Assembly (NCBI GenBank): GCA_036803245.1
Contig: DAIRUQ010000022.1
Span: forward strand, 1-32,481
Source of the DNA: DAIRUQ01 sp036803245
GTDB taxonomy: Bacteria; Chloroflexota; Anaerolineae; UBA1429
Direction: 5' to 3'
DNA length: 32,481 bases
Numbering within the stretch: position 1 is the first letter of the stretch; each line of letters begins with the position of its first letter. A program made the translations under genes and the position numbers. Below the pieces are notes generated by a model. That model saw only the letters and a program-made list of their open reading frames with translations, made no database searches and was not told the DNA's origin. Positions 15,382 to 24,109 of the stretch are shown here, piece after piece.

Positions 15382-17151
15382 ATGCTCAAGACACACACCT
15401 GTGGCGCCTTGCGCCCAACGGACATCGGCACCGAGGTCCAGCTTGCAGGCTGGGTCCATCGTCGGCGCGACCACGGCAACCTGATCTTTATCGATCTCCG
15501 CGACCGCTGGGGCATCACCCAGGTTGTCTTTAACTCGAGCGCTGACGTCAATGTCCACCACTTGGCCTCCTCGCTGCGTAACGAGTATGTCATCCAGGTA
15601 ACAGGACAGGTGCGATCGCGCCCCGAGGGTCTCGAGAACCCTTCGCTGCCCACGGGCGAGATCGAGGTAGCAGCGGCCGAGCTGGTGGTGCTCAACGAGG
15701 CCAAGACCCCCGTCTTTTACATCAACGAAGAGTCAGACGTCGACGAGGGTCTGAGGCTCCGCTACCGCTACCTGGACCTCCGTCGGCCGCGCCTGCAGCG
15801 CAATATCATCCTGCGGCATGAGACGGTGCATTTCATCCGCAACTGGCTTTCTGCCCGCGATTTCGTCGAGATCGAGACGCCCATCCTGATCAAGAGCACC
15901 CCCGAGGGCGCTCGCGACTATGTGGTGCCAAGCCGCCTTCATCGCCACAAGTTCTATGCGCTGCCCCAATCGCCACAGCAGCTCAAGCAGCTCCTGATGG
16001 TCTCGGGATTTGAGCGCTACTTTCAGATCGCCCGCTGCTTCCGAGACGAGGACCAGCGCGCCGATCGGCAGCCCGAGTTCACCCAACTCGACCTCGAAAT
16101 GTCCTTTGTGGACGCCCACGACGTGATGCAGCTCAGCGAGGATCTGCTCATCGAGCTGGTCCCCGCCGTCAGCGACAAACGCATCCTGCACACGCCCTTC
16201 CCGAGGCTGACCTACCAGGATACCATGGACCGCTTTGGCAGCGACCATCCCGACCTGCGGTTCGGCATGGAGCTAGCCGACCTGGGCGACATTGCCGCAG
16301 CAAGCGAGTTCCGCGTGCTCTCGGCGACGGTGGCCGACGGCGGCGTAGCCAAGGCCATCTGCGTGCCGGGGGGCGCAGCCTACTCGCGGCGCGAGATCGA
16401 CGCGCTGGGCGAGGATGCCCAGGCCCTCGGCGCCAAGGGGCTGATCTGGATCGCCTACGGCGAGGACGAGATCCGCTCCTCAGCCAAGCGGTTCCTCAGC
16501 GATGCCGAGTTTGCAGCCATCGCCGAGCGCACGGGCGCCCACCCTGGCGACCTGGTGCTGGCCGTTGCCGACACATGGAAGACGACCTGCACCGTGCTGG
16601 GAGGCCTGCGAGCGCAGCTCGGGCGCAAGCTCAAGTTGGCCGATGAGAGCGTGCTAGCCTTTGCCTGGATCACCCACTTTCCGCTGCTGGAGTGGGATGA
16701 CGAGGAGGGACGCTACTCTGCGACGCATCATCCCTTTACCTCGGCCTTGGATGAGGATCTGCACCTACTGGAGACGGACCCAGCCCGCGTCCGCGCCAAG
16801 GCTTACGACGTGATCTGCAACGGCTACGAGATCGGGGGCGGGAGCATCCGTATCCATCGCCGCGATGTGCAGTCGCGCATGTTTGCCGCTATCGGACTGA
16901 GCGAGGAGGAAGCCCGCGCCCAGTTCGGGCATCTGCTGGACGCGTTCGAGTTTGGCGCACCGCCCCATGGCGGCCTGGCGTGGGGCATCGCCCGTCTGGT
17001 CATGCTGCTGGCGGGGGAGCCCAACATCCGCGAGGTGATGGCCTTTCCCAAGTCGCAAAACGCCATAGACCTGATGACCGATGCGCCCTCGCCCATCTCG
17101 GAGCGTCAGCTAAAAGAGCTGCACATCCGACTTGACGACGACGAGCGCTGA
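15382..17151 (+). CDS. aspS: Aspartyl-tRNA synthetase (bacterial type)
   Basis: Charges tRNA-Asp, and possibly tRNA-Asn if non-discriminating. 589 aa, the bacterial length. It has an N-terminal OB-fold anticodon-binding domain (about 1-110, with LAGWVHRRRDHGNLIFIDLR) and class II motif 2 near 220 (FRDEDQRADRQPEFTQ). The GAD insertion domain spans about 290-410. The C-terminal part reads GYEIGGGSIRIH and MAFPKSQNAIDLMTDAPS. Motif 3 reads GIARLVMLL, with Ala where most AspRS have Asp (G-x-D-R); the key Arg is kept. The ATG at 15382 is preceded by AGAGGAG; the frame upstream reaches the promoter region and is not needed. Discriminating type cannot be decided here. Confidence 0.96.
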   Translation: MLKTHTCGALRPTDIGTEVQLAGWVHRRRDHGNLIFIDLRDRWGITQVVFNSSADVNVHHLASSLRNEYVIQVTGQVRSRPEGLENPSLPTGEIEVAAAELVVLNEAKTPVFYINEESDVDEGLRLRYRYLDLRRPRLQRNIILRHETVHFIRNWLSARDFVEIETPILIKSTPEGARDYVVPSRLHRHKFYALPQSPQQLKQLLMVSGFERYFQIARCFRDEDQRADRQPEFTQLDLEMSFVDAHDVMQLSEDLLIELVPAVSDKRILHTPFPRLTYQDTMDRFGSDHPDLRFGMELADLGDIAAASEFRVLSATVADGGVAKAICVPGGAAYSRREIDALGEDAQALGAKGLIWIAYGEDEIRSSAKRFLSDAEFAAIAERTGAHPGDLVLAVADTWKTTCTVLGGLRAQLGRKLKLADESVLAFAWITHFPLLEWDDEEGRYSATHHPFTSALDEDLHLLETDPARVRAKAYDVICNGYEIGGGSIRIHRRDVQSRMFAAIGLSEEEARAQFGHLLDAFEFGAPPHGGLAWGIARLVMLLAGEPNIREVMAFPKSQNAIDLMTDAPSPISERQLKELHIRLDDDER

Positions 17152-17168
17152 GCGATAGCCACGCCGAG

Positions 17169-17197
17169 TTGGCGCGGGCCAAGAGCTGTGGTAGAAT
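17169..17197 (+). promoter_or_regulatory. Promoter of the rpsU transcript
   Basis: TTGGCG (17169-17174), 17-base spacer, TAGAAT (17192-17197), just after the aspS stop. The expected start near 17204 leaves a leader of about 260 bases before rpsU. Confidence 0.6.
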
Positions 17198-17203
17198 CTG
17201 CCC

Positions 17204-17463
17204 GCGCTATCGGGTTCTGCTTGAATTAGTGGGGCTGATTCCGTTCCACGCCGTTGGCGTGCTTTCTCGAAGGGGGGTGAGGCGAGCACAAGCCCGCGCA
17301 GCATCGAACCGCGACCATCTCGGGGTGGTGGTGGAAGGCTGCATCGAGTGCCTGTGCGACGACACCGGATCAGCTGTGACCCGGCCGCCGTTTACTATGG
17401 GCCCAGAGGGCCCCGCCCGCGTGCCATCGGCACGCCCTACCCTTGAGAAAGGACACGAGTAAG
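17204..17463 (+). other. Long rpsU leader with several small hairpins
   Basis: About 260 bases with no convincing gene. It contains CACGCC-GTT-GGCGTG (17247-17261) followed by CTTTCTC, which could be a weak attenuator, and smaller repeats near 17400-17436 (GGCCC..GGGCC and GTGCC-ATC-GGCAC). A frame running from GTG 17277 to a TAA at 17460-17462 ends one base before the rpsU GTG; its low-complexity product resembles nothing I know. A leader this long on a ribosomal protein gene suggests post-transcriptional control. Confidence 0.4.
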
Positions 17464-17670
17464 GTGACACAGGTGCTTCGCCGTGATGGCGAGTCGTTTG
17501 AGGGACTATTGCGTCGCTTCCGCAAAGAGGTCCAAGAGGAACGGGTCCTGTCCGAGACGCGCCGCCGGCGCTTTTACGAGAAACCGTCGCAAGAGCGCAA
17601 GCGCAAAGCCGCCAAAAAGCTCCGCAAGAGTCGTCGTACCACCTACAAGACCGAAGGCAGCACGCGCTAG
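17464..17670 (+). CDS. rpsU: 30S ribosomal protein S21
   Basis: Small-subunit ribosomal protein, 68 aa, highly basic (C-terminal RKRKAAKKLRKSRR). The N-terminus VTQVLRRDGESFEGLLRRF matches the S21 start (xTxVxVxxxExxExALRRF). The GTG at 17464 is chosen for that match and for AAAGGA 10 bases upstream; the in-frame ATG at 17443 would add a non-homologous heptapeptide. Monocistronic, with its own promoter at 17169-17197 and a terminator at 17690-17715. Confidence 0.93.
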   Translation: MTQVLRRDGESFEGLLRRFRKEVQEERVLSETRRRRFYEKPSQERKRKAAKKLRKSRRTTYKTEGSTR

Positions 17671-17689
17671 ATCGGCTACCTAGACCCAA

Positions 17690-17715
17690 ACAGGGCGGGG
17701 TTACCCCCGCCCTGT
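17690..17715 (+). terminator. Terminator after rpsU, shared with the convergent flavodiiron gene
   Basis: A perfect 11-bp stem (17690-17700 with 17705-17715) and a 4-base loop, followed on the plus strand by TCTTGTTT. It lies 20 bases after the rpsU stop and 15 bases past the stop of the opposite-strand flavodiiron gene, so it can serve both. The T-tract is poorer on the minus side. Confidence 0.85.
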
Positions 17716-17730
17716 TCTTGTTTCCAGTCT

Positions 17731-18936
17731 CTATTCGGCGCCGGCCGCCACCGCCTCCGCAAACCGCCGTCCAAAGGCCTCGCCTTCGGCCAGTTGCTCG
17801 CGGGTTGCGGCCCCGTTGAACTCGAGGGCGTCCCACCAATCCCACTTGAGCTCGTCGGCCAGCTGCTGACACTCTTTGCGGGCGCCGCCGCTCCAACCCC
17901 AACTTCCAAAGTAGCCCACGAGCCTCCGCTGGATCCGCTTGGCCCCCGCAAGATGCAGCACCTCGGCCACCGGGGGGAACAGGTTGCCCTCATAGGTGGG
18001 CGCGCCGATCAGGACACCGCGGCGCGTCCACAGCGACGGCAGGATATAGCTGGCGTGGGCGCGGGCTGCATCATAGATGGCCACCGGCAAGCCCGACCTT
18101 GATGCCCCCTCGGCCACGGCGTTCATCATCGCCTCCGTGTTCCCGTACATGGAGCCGTATACCAGGGTAATGCCAGGGTCTCCCGGGCCCGTGGCGTAAC
18201 CCGCCCAAGAACGGTACAGCTCCACAATCCGCAGAGGGTCATCGCGCCACACCAGCCCGTGCGAAGGCGCGATGACATCGATATTCAGTCCACCCAGCTT
18301 TTCGATGGCCATGAGCGTGGGACGGCTGTACTTGGCGACGATGTTCACATAGTATCGCAACGCCTCCCGCTCATAGAAGGCAGGATCAGTGCACTGGTCG
18401 TCAAAAATGGTCCCCCGCAGCGCCCCATAGCCGCCAAAAGCATCGCAGGAAAAGAGCACCCGCTGTGACGCTTCGTAGGTGACCATAGTCTCGGGCCAGT
18501 GCACAAAGGGCGTGTGATGAAACTGCAAGGTGTGCTGGCCCAGCGAGATGCTCTCGCCATCCTCCACCACGCGCACCCGATCGGTGATGCCATAGTAGGC
18601 GTCCAACATCGCCTTGGCTTTGGGCGACACCACAAACTCGGCCCGAGGCGCCAGGTGCTGCAACGTTCGCAATGATCCCGTATGATCGGGCTCCATGTGG
18701 TTCATCACCACATAGTCCAGCTCCGTCGGATCCACCAGCTGCGCGAGCTGGTCAAAGAACGAGCCTTCCTGCGCCGCCTTGGCCAGATCCACCAGGGCCA
18801 CCTTGTCGCTCTGCACCAAGTAGCTGTTGTACGAGACGCCCTCGCTGGTGATGGGCCAGAGCCCCTCAAAGAGGTCGGTGGTGCGGTCGTTAACGCCGAT
18901 CCAGTGTATACCAGGCTTGACCTGAATGGGAGGCAT
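17731..18936 (-). CDS. Flavodiiron protein (class A: metallo-beta-lactamase diiron plus flavodoxin domain)
   Basis: Reduces oxygen to water, or nitric oxide to nitrous oxide, as a soluble scavenging reductase in anaerobes. 401 aa, the length of the two-domain class A. The N-terminal domain has NHMEPDHTGS (diiron ligands His80, Glu82, Asp84; His85), the VHWPETMVTY His, SCDAFGG with the bridging Asp, and SHGLVW with the last His, so the full diiron site is present. The C-terminal flavodoxin domain binds FMN (VYGSMYGNTEAMM near 255). The start ATG is at 18936, two bases before an assembly gap, but the family N-terminus (VKPGIHWIGVNDRTTDLFEG) is intact, so the gene is complete. Its ribosome-binding site and promoter lie in the gap. 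O2 versus NO preference is not readable. Confidence 0.94.
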   Translation of the reverse strand: MPPIQVKPGIHWIGVNDRTTDLFEGLWPITSEGVSYNSYLVQSDKVALVDLAKAAQEGSFFDQLAQLVDPTELDYVVMNHMEPDHTGSLRTLQHLAPRAEFVVSPKAKAMLDAYYGITDRVRVVEDGESISLGQHTLQFHHTPFVHWPETMVTYEASQRVLFSCDAFGGYGALRGTIFDDQCTDPAFYEREALRYYVNIVAKYSRPTLMAIEKLGGLNIDVIAPSHGLVWRDDPLRIVELYRSWAGYATGPGDPGITLVYGSMYGNTEAMMNAVAEGASRSGLPVAIYDAARAHASYILPSLWTRRGVLIGAPTYEGNLFPPVAEVLHLAGAKRIQRRLVGYFGSWGWSGGARKECQQLADELKWDWWDALEFNGAATREQLAEGEAFGRRFAEAVAAGAE

Positions 18937-18937
18937 G

Positions 18938-19037
18938 NNNNNNNNNNNNNNNNNNNNNNNNNNNNNNNNNNNNNNNNNNNNNNNNNNNNNNNNNNNNNNN
19001 NNNNNNNNNNNNNNNNNNNNNNNNNNNNNNNNNNNNN
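18938..19037. other. Assembly gap (100 N)
   Basis: Exactly 100 N, the usual placeholder length, so the true distance is unknown. It hides the upstream region of the flavodiiron gene and the start of the cysteine desulfurase gene. Confidence 0.99.
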
Positions 19038-20119
19038 CGCCCTGCTTGGGGGAGCTCTTTGGCAACCCTAGCAGCCCACATAGCTTGGGCATCGCCGCCA
19101 AGCAGGCCGTAGAGCGCGCACGAGCCCAGGTGGCTGGCATGCTGCGCTGCCGCCGCGACGAGGTCATCTTTACCAGCGGGGGCACCGAGGCCAACAACCT
19201 GGCCATCTTTGGGGTGGCGCAGGCCTTGCGAGCACGTGGCCGGCACATCATTACCAGCGCCATCGAGCATCCGGCGGTGATGGAGCCGTGCCGTTGGCTA
19301 GAACGCCACGGCTATGTCGTCACGGCCCTGCCCGTCGACCAGCACGGCCGCGTACCGCCCCAGGATCTAGCCGCGGCCCTGCGCCAAGACACCGTCCTGG
19401 TCACCATCATGCACGCCAACAACGAGGTGGGCACCGTCCAGCCGATCGCAGAACTGGCCAGGCTAGCGCATGAGGCCGGGGCGCTCTTTCACACCGATGC
19501 CGCCCAAACGGCCGGCAAGCTGCCCGTGGAGGTCGAGGCCCTGGGGGTGGACCTGCTCAGCATCGCGGGTCACAAGCTCTATGCACCCAAGGGCGTCGGC
19601 GCCCTCTATGTGCGCGCGGGCACTCCCCTGGAGCCATTCACGCGCGGCGCTGGTCACGAGCGAGGCCTTCGCCCGGGGACCGAGAACCTGATCGGCATCG
19701 TTGGCCTGGGCGCGGCCGCAGCGCTGGTGCAATCCCACCTGGCGCAAGACACACGCCATCTCGTCGCCATGCGCGAGCGGCTGGAAGGCGGATTGCGCGG
19801 CCTTGGCGTGGACATGCGCGTGCATGGACACCCCTTCGAACGGCTGCCCAATACGCTCAGCGTGGGGTTTCGCGACGTCGAGGCCAAAGACCTGCTGGTG
19901 GAGCTAGCCGACGAGGTGGCTGCGTCTGCCGGCGCCGCCTGTCATGCGGGCGAGGTCACGGTATCGGAGACGTTGCGCGCCATGGATGTGCCCCTAGCCT
20001 ATGCCAGGGGCACGTTGCGCTTTTCGGTGGGCCGCTATACCACCGCCGAGGAGATCGATCACGCCATCGCCGCCATCGGGCGGGCGCTGACGCGTTTGGC
20101 CCCAGCCGAGGCCGACTAG
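19038..20119 (+). CDS. Cysteine desulfurase (NifS/IscS family), 5' end missing in gap
   Basis: PLP enzyme that takes sulfur from cysteine for Fe-S cluster or tRNA thiolation chemistry. The 359 codons present begin at 19040 (PCLGELFGNPSSPHS); the N-terminal ~30 residues, including the DNAATT block, lie in the gap. Present are SGGTEANNLAIFG, HANNEVGTVQP, HTDAAQTAGK, and the PLP-lysine block SIAGHKLYAPKGVGALY. The catalytic-cysteine loop reads SAGAACHAGE, close to the short-loop (NifS/IscS-like) form. The stop overlaps that of the convergent phosphofructokinase gene (CTAG, 20116-20119). No iscU, nifU or mnmA neighbour is visible, so its role is open. It would supply Fe-S clusters for the many Fe-S enzymes nearby, but that is only circumstantial. 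Confidence 0.93.
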
Positions 20120-21402
20120 CGGTAAGCCTCCGGCACATAGGCCGGCAGCCGCTGGGGAGCCATGATGCGTTCCAACCGGGCAAAGCGCATCCGCCCATCA
20201 ACCAGTGGCACCGAGGGCCAGTCCTCGCCGATCAGCGGCCGCGCATAGCGGACGAACGCATCGGTGACGTCACACGCGTCGCGGTCGATCCAGGTCTCGG
20301 GGAATGTGCGCTCCGAGTTGGCCACCGCCTCCAGCGGCACCTGATCATACCGCACTGCATAGGCCGACCCCGGCTCACGCAGGATCGTGGCCATCTGGCG
20401 GGAGGCGCCCCGTCCCGCCAGCTCGGCCGCCTTGCATCCCACGGCATGGGCCTCGGCCAGATCCACCGTGGAGGCGTAGGCGATGTCATGCCGCTGGAGC
20501 GTGCCCGGCACGTCGCTGCGCGCGCTGCCACGAGCGGCCAACCCCTGCTGGTTCAGGTAGTTGATGACCACCTGGGCCACGGTCGTCTCGCTAGCCGAGA
20601 ACTGGGTGTGGCCAAACGAGTCCTTGGTCGCGCCGATGTCGGCCAGCTCCAAGCCCTCGCTGAGCACCACGATGGCGCGCCCACGCGCCCGAAGCAGATC
20701 GTTGACCCGGTCGGCGATCTCGGCCAGCGTGGGACGCATCTCGGCCAGCAGGATCAGCAACGGCATCTCCCGATCGGGGTCCGCCAGCCGGGCGGCCGCC
20801 GGTATGTAGCCGATCCGTCGCCCCATGGCTTGCATCACCAACACAGGGTCCGCCGGAAACGAGCCGGCGTTCTCCTCGTTGGCGCGCTGGACCGTATACG
20901 CCCAGTAGCGCGCCACGCTGCCATAGCCGGGCGTGTGGTCGATCAGGCGGAACTCGGGGTCGCCCACGTCGTTATCGATCGTCTTGGGCACGCCGATACC
21001 AATCACGTCGGCGCCACGTTCTTGGGCCAGTCGCGCCACCTTGTTGGCCGTATCCATCGAGTCATTGCCGCCGATATAGACAAATGTGCCCACATCGTGC
21101 GCATCGAGGACAGCCAGCACGCGGTCGAAATCCTCGCGCTGGTTCGCACGCAGCTTGTAGCGGCAGGTGCCGATGGCGCCAGCTGCGGGCGTGGTGCCAA
21201 GCAAGGCGATCTCTTCCGAAGGCTGGGCCGAAAGGTCCAGTAGCTCCTCTCGCAACACGCCCTCGATGCCATTCACACCCGCATAGACCGTGCCAAAGGT
21301 GCCCGTATCGGCGCGCATCGATTCGGCCAGCCCGCGCAGGCTGCTGTTGATCACCGGCGATGGCCCGCCCGATTGGGCCACGACCACGTTACGTCGCTCC
21401 AC
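20116..21402 (-). CDS. 6-phosphofructokinase, probably PPi-dependent
   Basis: Phosphorylates fructose-6-phosphate at C1. 428 aa. The nucleotide or PPi site reads VYIGGNDSMDT (residues 108-118) and the catalytic block VPKTIDND (139-145). In this family Asp at the position of E. coli Gly104 (here D114) and Lys at the position of Gly124 (here K140) mark pyrophosphate-dependent enzymes, so a reversible PPi-PFK is likely. The residue equivalent to the Mg-binding Asp103 is Asn113, which is unusual. The substrate block MQAMGRRIGYIPA is present. The start is GTG at 21402, with GGGGGGA closely upstream. It is the last gene of the sugar-acid operon, 33 bases after gnd, and its stop overlaps that of the cysteine desulfurase gene on the other strand. 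ATP dependence cannot be excluded. Confidence 0.88.
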   Translation of the reverse strand: MERRNVVVAQSGGPSPVINSSLRGLAESMRADTGTFGTVYAGVNGIEGVLREELLDLSAQPSEEIALLGTTPAAGAIGTCRYKLRANQREDFDRVLAVLDAHDVGTFVYIGGNDSMDTANKVARLAQERGADVIGIGVPKTIDNDVGDPEFRLIDHTPGYGSVARYWAYTVQRANEENAGSFPADPVLVMQAMGRRIGYIPAAARLADPDREMPLLILLAEMRPTLAEIADRVNDLLRARGRAIVVLSEGLELADIGATKDSFGHTQFSASETTVAQVVINYLNQQGLAARGSARSDVPGTLQRHDIAYASTVDLAEAHAVGCKAAELAGRGASRQMATILREPGSAYAVRYDQVPLEAVANSERTFPETWIDRDACDVTDAFVRYARPLIGEDWPSVPLVDGRMRFARLERIMAPQRLPAYVPEAYR

Positions 21403-21435
21403 CCATCCCCCCTCTCGGATGCTTGTTGGTCGGCC

Positions 21436-22845
21436 CTATTCGGTCCACTCGGTGTGGAAGGACCCTTCCTTGTCGATGCGACGGTAGGTGTGAGCCCCAA
21501 AGTAGTCGCGCTGCCCCTGCGTCAGGTTGGCCGGCAGTCGCTTGGTGCGGTAGGCGTCAAAGTAGGCCAGTGACGACGCAAAGGCGTGCACCGGGATGCC
21601 CATGCTGACGGCCGTAGTGACAACGCGCCGCAGTGCGCCCTGACGTGCCAGGATCTCGTCTCGGAAGAATGGATCCAGCATCAGGTTGGTGAGCTTGGGG
21701 TTGTGGTCAAAAGCCGCCGCGATGTCATTCAGGAAGCGCGCACGGATGATGCACCCGCCCCGCCAGATGCGGGCGATAGCGCCCATATCCAGGTCATAGT
21801 CGTACTCGGCGGACGCCGCCCGCAGCAGCCCCATGCCCTGTGCATAGGAGCAGATCTTGGCGGCATAGAGAGCATCCCGCACATCCTCAATCATCTGCCC
21901 CCGGTCACCGCTGAACTTGATGGTGGGGCCGGTGAGCACCTGGCTGGCCGCCACGCGCTCATCCTTGTAGGCCGAGATGATCCGCGATTCCACGGCTGCA
22001 TTGATGGTGTGCGTCGGCGCTCCAAGGTCCAGGGCGTCCTGCGAGGTCCATTTGCCGGTACCCTTTTGCTTGGCCTCGTCCAGGATCACGTTCACCAGCG
22101 GTTTGCCCGTCTCCTCATCCACCCGCGCCAGGATCTCGCTGGTGATCTCGATCAGGTAAGACTGGAGCTCACCCTGGTTCCACTGGCCAAAGACCTCGGC
22201 CAGCTCGGCCGCCGGCATCCCCAGCCCACGAGCCATCACGTCATAGGCCTCGGCGATGAGCTGCATATCGCCATACTCGATGCCGTTATGCACCATCTTG
22301 ACATAGTGCCCCGCCCCGCGCGGCCCCATATAGGCCACGCACGGTTCACCCTCGGCCTTGGCCGCGATCGCCGTGAGGATCGGCTCGACCAAGCGGTACG
22401 CCTCGGGCTGCCCGCCGGGCATGATGGCCGGACCCCACAAGGCGCCCTCTTCGCCACCGGAGACGCCCGTCCCGATATAGTTGATGCGGTCCTCAGCCAG
22501 CGCCACCGCACGACGCTCGGTGTCTTGGTAAAACGAGTTCCCGCCGTCGATGATCAGGTCACCCGGCGCCAGAAGCGGCTTGAGCTCGGCGATGACTGCG
22601 TCCACCGGCGCACCCGCCTGCACCATCAGCATCACCCGTCGCGGGCGCTCCAGCGCGCCGACCAGATCCTTGAGGGTGGCGCAACCCAGAATCTGCTTGC
22701 CCTGAGCCCGCTCCGCGACGAACTCGCGCATCCGTTCGGTGGTGCGGTTATACACGGCCACCGAGTAGCCGTTGCGCTCCATGTTCAGCACCAGGTTCTG
22801 GCCCATCACGGCCAGGCCAACCAGTCCGATGTCGTACTTGCTCAT
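21436..22845 (-). CDS. gnd: 6-phosphogluconate dehydrogenase, decarboxylating
   Basis: Oxidises 6-phosphogluconate to ribulose-5-phosphate and CO2 with NADP. 469 aa, the canonical long form. The Rossmann motif is GLVGLAVMGQNLVLNM near residue 7-22. The substrate block is VSGGEEGALWGPAIMPGG near 127, and GAGHYVKMVHNGIEYGD holds the catalytic Lys and Glu. The C-terminal helical domain includes RIWRGGCIIRARFL and ends AHTYRRIDKEGSFHTEW. The ATG at 22845 overlaps the TGA of the LarA-family gene (ATGA), so the two are translationally coupled; AGAGGGGG lies upstream. Coupling to a LarA-type enzyme and a mannonate-type SDR suggests it serves sugar-acid breakdown as well as the oxidative pentose phosphate pathway. 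Confidence 0.97.
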   Translation of the reverse strand: MSKYDIGLVGLAVMGQNLVLNMERNGYSVAVYNRTTERMREFVAERAQGKQILGCATLKDLVGALERPRRVMLMVQAGAPVDAVIAELKPLLAPGDLIIDGGNSFYQDTERRAVALAEDRINYIGTGVSGGEEGALWGPAIMPGGQPEAYRLVEPILTAIAAKAEGEPCVAYMGPRGAGHYVKMVHNGIEYGDMQLIAEAYDVMARGLGMPAAELAEVFGQWNQGELQSYLIEITSEILARVDEETGKPLVNVILDEAKQKGTGKWTSQDALDLGAPTHTINAAVESRIISAYKDERVAASQVLTGPTIKFSGDRGQMIEDVRDALYAAKICSYAQGMGLLRAASAEYDYDLDMGAIARIWRGGCIIRARFLNDIAAAFDHNPKLTNLMLDPFFRDEILARQGALRRVVTTAVSMGIPVHAFASSLAYFDAYRTKRLPANLTQGQRDYFGAHTYRRIDKEGSFHTEWTE

Positions 22846-24104
22846 GGCTTTTCCCCCTCTTGCTTCAGCCGGTGGAGCATCTCGCCTGCTCGCGGCACCA
22901 CCAGGATACCCTCGTCCTCTCGTCCTTGCCAGGCCGCCACATCGATGCTGGCGGGGTCGCGGTAACCCAGGTTGATCCGCTCACAACGTTCACGGGGCAC
23001 CGCCGTAGCCAGCTCCACATGGATTCGCGGCGCCTCGACGCCGTTCACATAGGTGCCGTCGCCCTTGACATGGGTCGAATGGGCCAACACACCCCACGGA
23101 TAGTCCTTGTAGCGATCCCAGTGCGCCAAGATATAGTCACGCACGTGGTAGCCGACCTCATCCAGATACTTGCCGTGGGTGTACGAGATCTCGTCAATAT
23201 GCGGCGCATAGATGATGACGGTGCCGCCATCGGCGACGACGGGCTCCATCTTGTACATGCCCTTGGCGCCCGTCCAGACGTCATCATACAGCGTTGGCAT
23301 CACCGAGAGCACCGTCTGGTAGGGTCTATCCACCCAGACCACGTTGACCTGGGCTGAGAGCTCAGCCGCCCTTTTCTGGGACTCTTGCAGGCCACCAAAG
23401 TAAATGCCGGCCAAATCGTGATGACCTCGCACCACCATGGAAAAGCACGAGATCGGCCGGTCGATGAACGCGACGGCCTTGTCGATGGCGGCCCGCACGG
23501 GCGTGTCCTCTCGACCGATGGTAGCGCGCGAGGTGCGCAAAGCGCCCAGCCAGTGGGTAAAGTCGATGACCGCCGGCCCGCTGATCCCCGGGAAAAAGTA
23601 CTTGCTGCCTCCCGAGAAGCCCACCACCTCATGCGGAAAGACCGGCCCCACCACGACCAGGTGGTCATAGTCCATGATGCGCGGGTTGACCTGCACCGGC
23701 ACCTCGATCTCGATCATCCCGTCAGAGAGCTCGCGAGTGTCCTCGCGCGTCAGCGTGCCGATCGTCAGCAGGTCGCCCTTCCAGTCATGATTGTAGAAGC
23801 CGACCTGGGCATAGCGCCCTTCTCGCTCCTCCTGAGTGATGCCCACATGGCGCCGCAACGCCTCTTCGCTCATGGGCAGATGGGTACCCAGCGCGACCAG
23901 GAAATCCACCCGAGAGGCCACGCCCAGCGTGGCGTCCGTGATGGCACGAAGGCAGAGCGGAATCGGCGCGCTACGGGTTCCGTCAGGGATGATAAAGAGC
24001 AGCCGCTTGCCTTTCGGCGCGAGAGCCCGCACCCCCTCGGCAAAGACGGCCCGAATCTCGTCCTCTGACAGCATGCGGTCGGGATTGCCCACACCCAGTA
24101 CCAT
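22842..24104 (-). CDS. LarA-family nickel-dependent hydroxyacid racemase/epimerase, possibly D-gluconate 2-epimerase
   Basis: Racemase or epimerase at a hydroxyl-bearing alpha-carbon, using the nickel-pincer nucleotide cofactor. 420 aa. LarA residues are all conserved: catalytic His75 in GTHLPMSE and His158 in PHEVVGFSGG, the cofactor-binding Lys168 in GGSKYFFPG, and Ni-ligand His184 in FTHW. The spacings His158-Lys168-His184 (10 and 16) equal those of L. plantarum LarA (His174-Lys184-His200). The family includes lactate, malate and phenyllactate racemases and D-gluconate 2-epimerases. Substrate is inferred from context: UxuB-like SDR, then this enzyme, then Gnd would give fructuronate to mannonate to gluconate. 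The ATG at 24104 is preferred, with GGAAGAGGTG upstream; TTG 24122 would overlap the HAD gene by 13 bases. It overlaps gnd by four bases. The cofactor-making larB, larC and larE are not in the window. Confidence 0.87.
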   Translation of the reverse strand: MVLGVGNPDRMLSEDEIRAVFAEGVRALAPKGKRLLFIIPDGTRSAPIPLCLRAITDATLGVASRVDFLVALGTHLPMSEEALRRHVGITQEEREGRYAQVGFYNHDWKGDLLTIGTLTREDTRELSDGMIEIEVPVQVNPRIMDYDHLVVVGPVFPHEVVGFSGGSKYFFPGISGPAVIDFTHWLGALRTSRATIGREDTPVRAAIDKAVAFIDRPISCFSMVVRGHHDLAGIYFGGLQESQKRAAELSAQVNVVWVDRPYQTVLSVMPTLYDDVWTGAKGMYKMEPVVADGGTVIIYAPHIDEISYTHGKYLDEVGYHVRDYILAHWDRYKDYPWGVLAHSTHVKGDGTYVNGVEAPRIHVELATAVPRERCERINLGYRDPASIDVAAWQGREDEGILVVPRAGEMLHRLKQEGEKP

Positions 24105-24109
24105 GGTGG

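Noticed and set aside
17277..17462. Small plus-strand frame just upstream of rpsU
   Set aside because: It ends one base before rpsU, which looks like coupling, but its GTG sits inside the G-run with no proper spacing and the product is low-complexity and unrecognised. Kept only as part of the leader.
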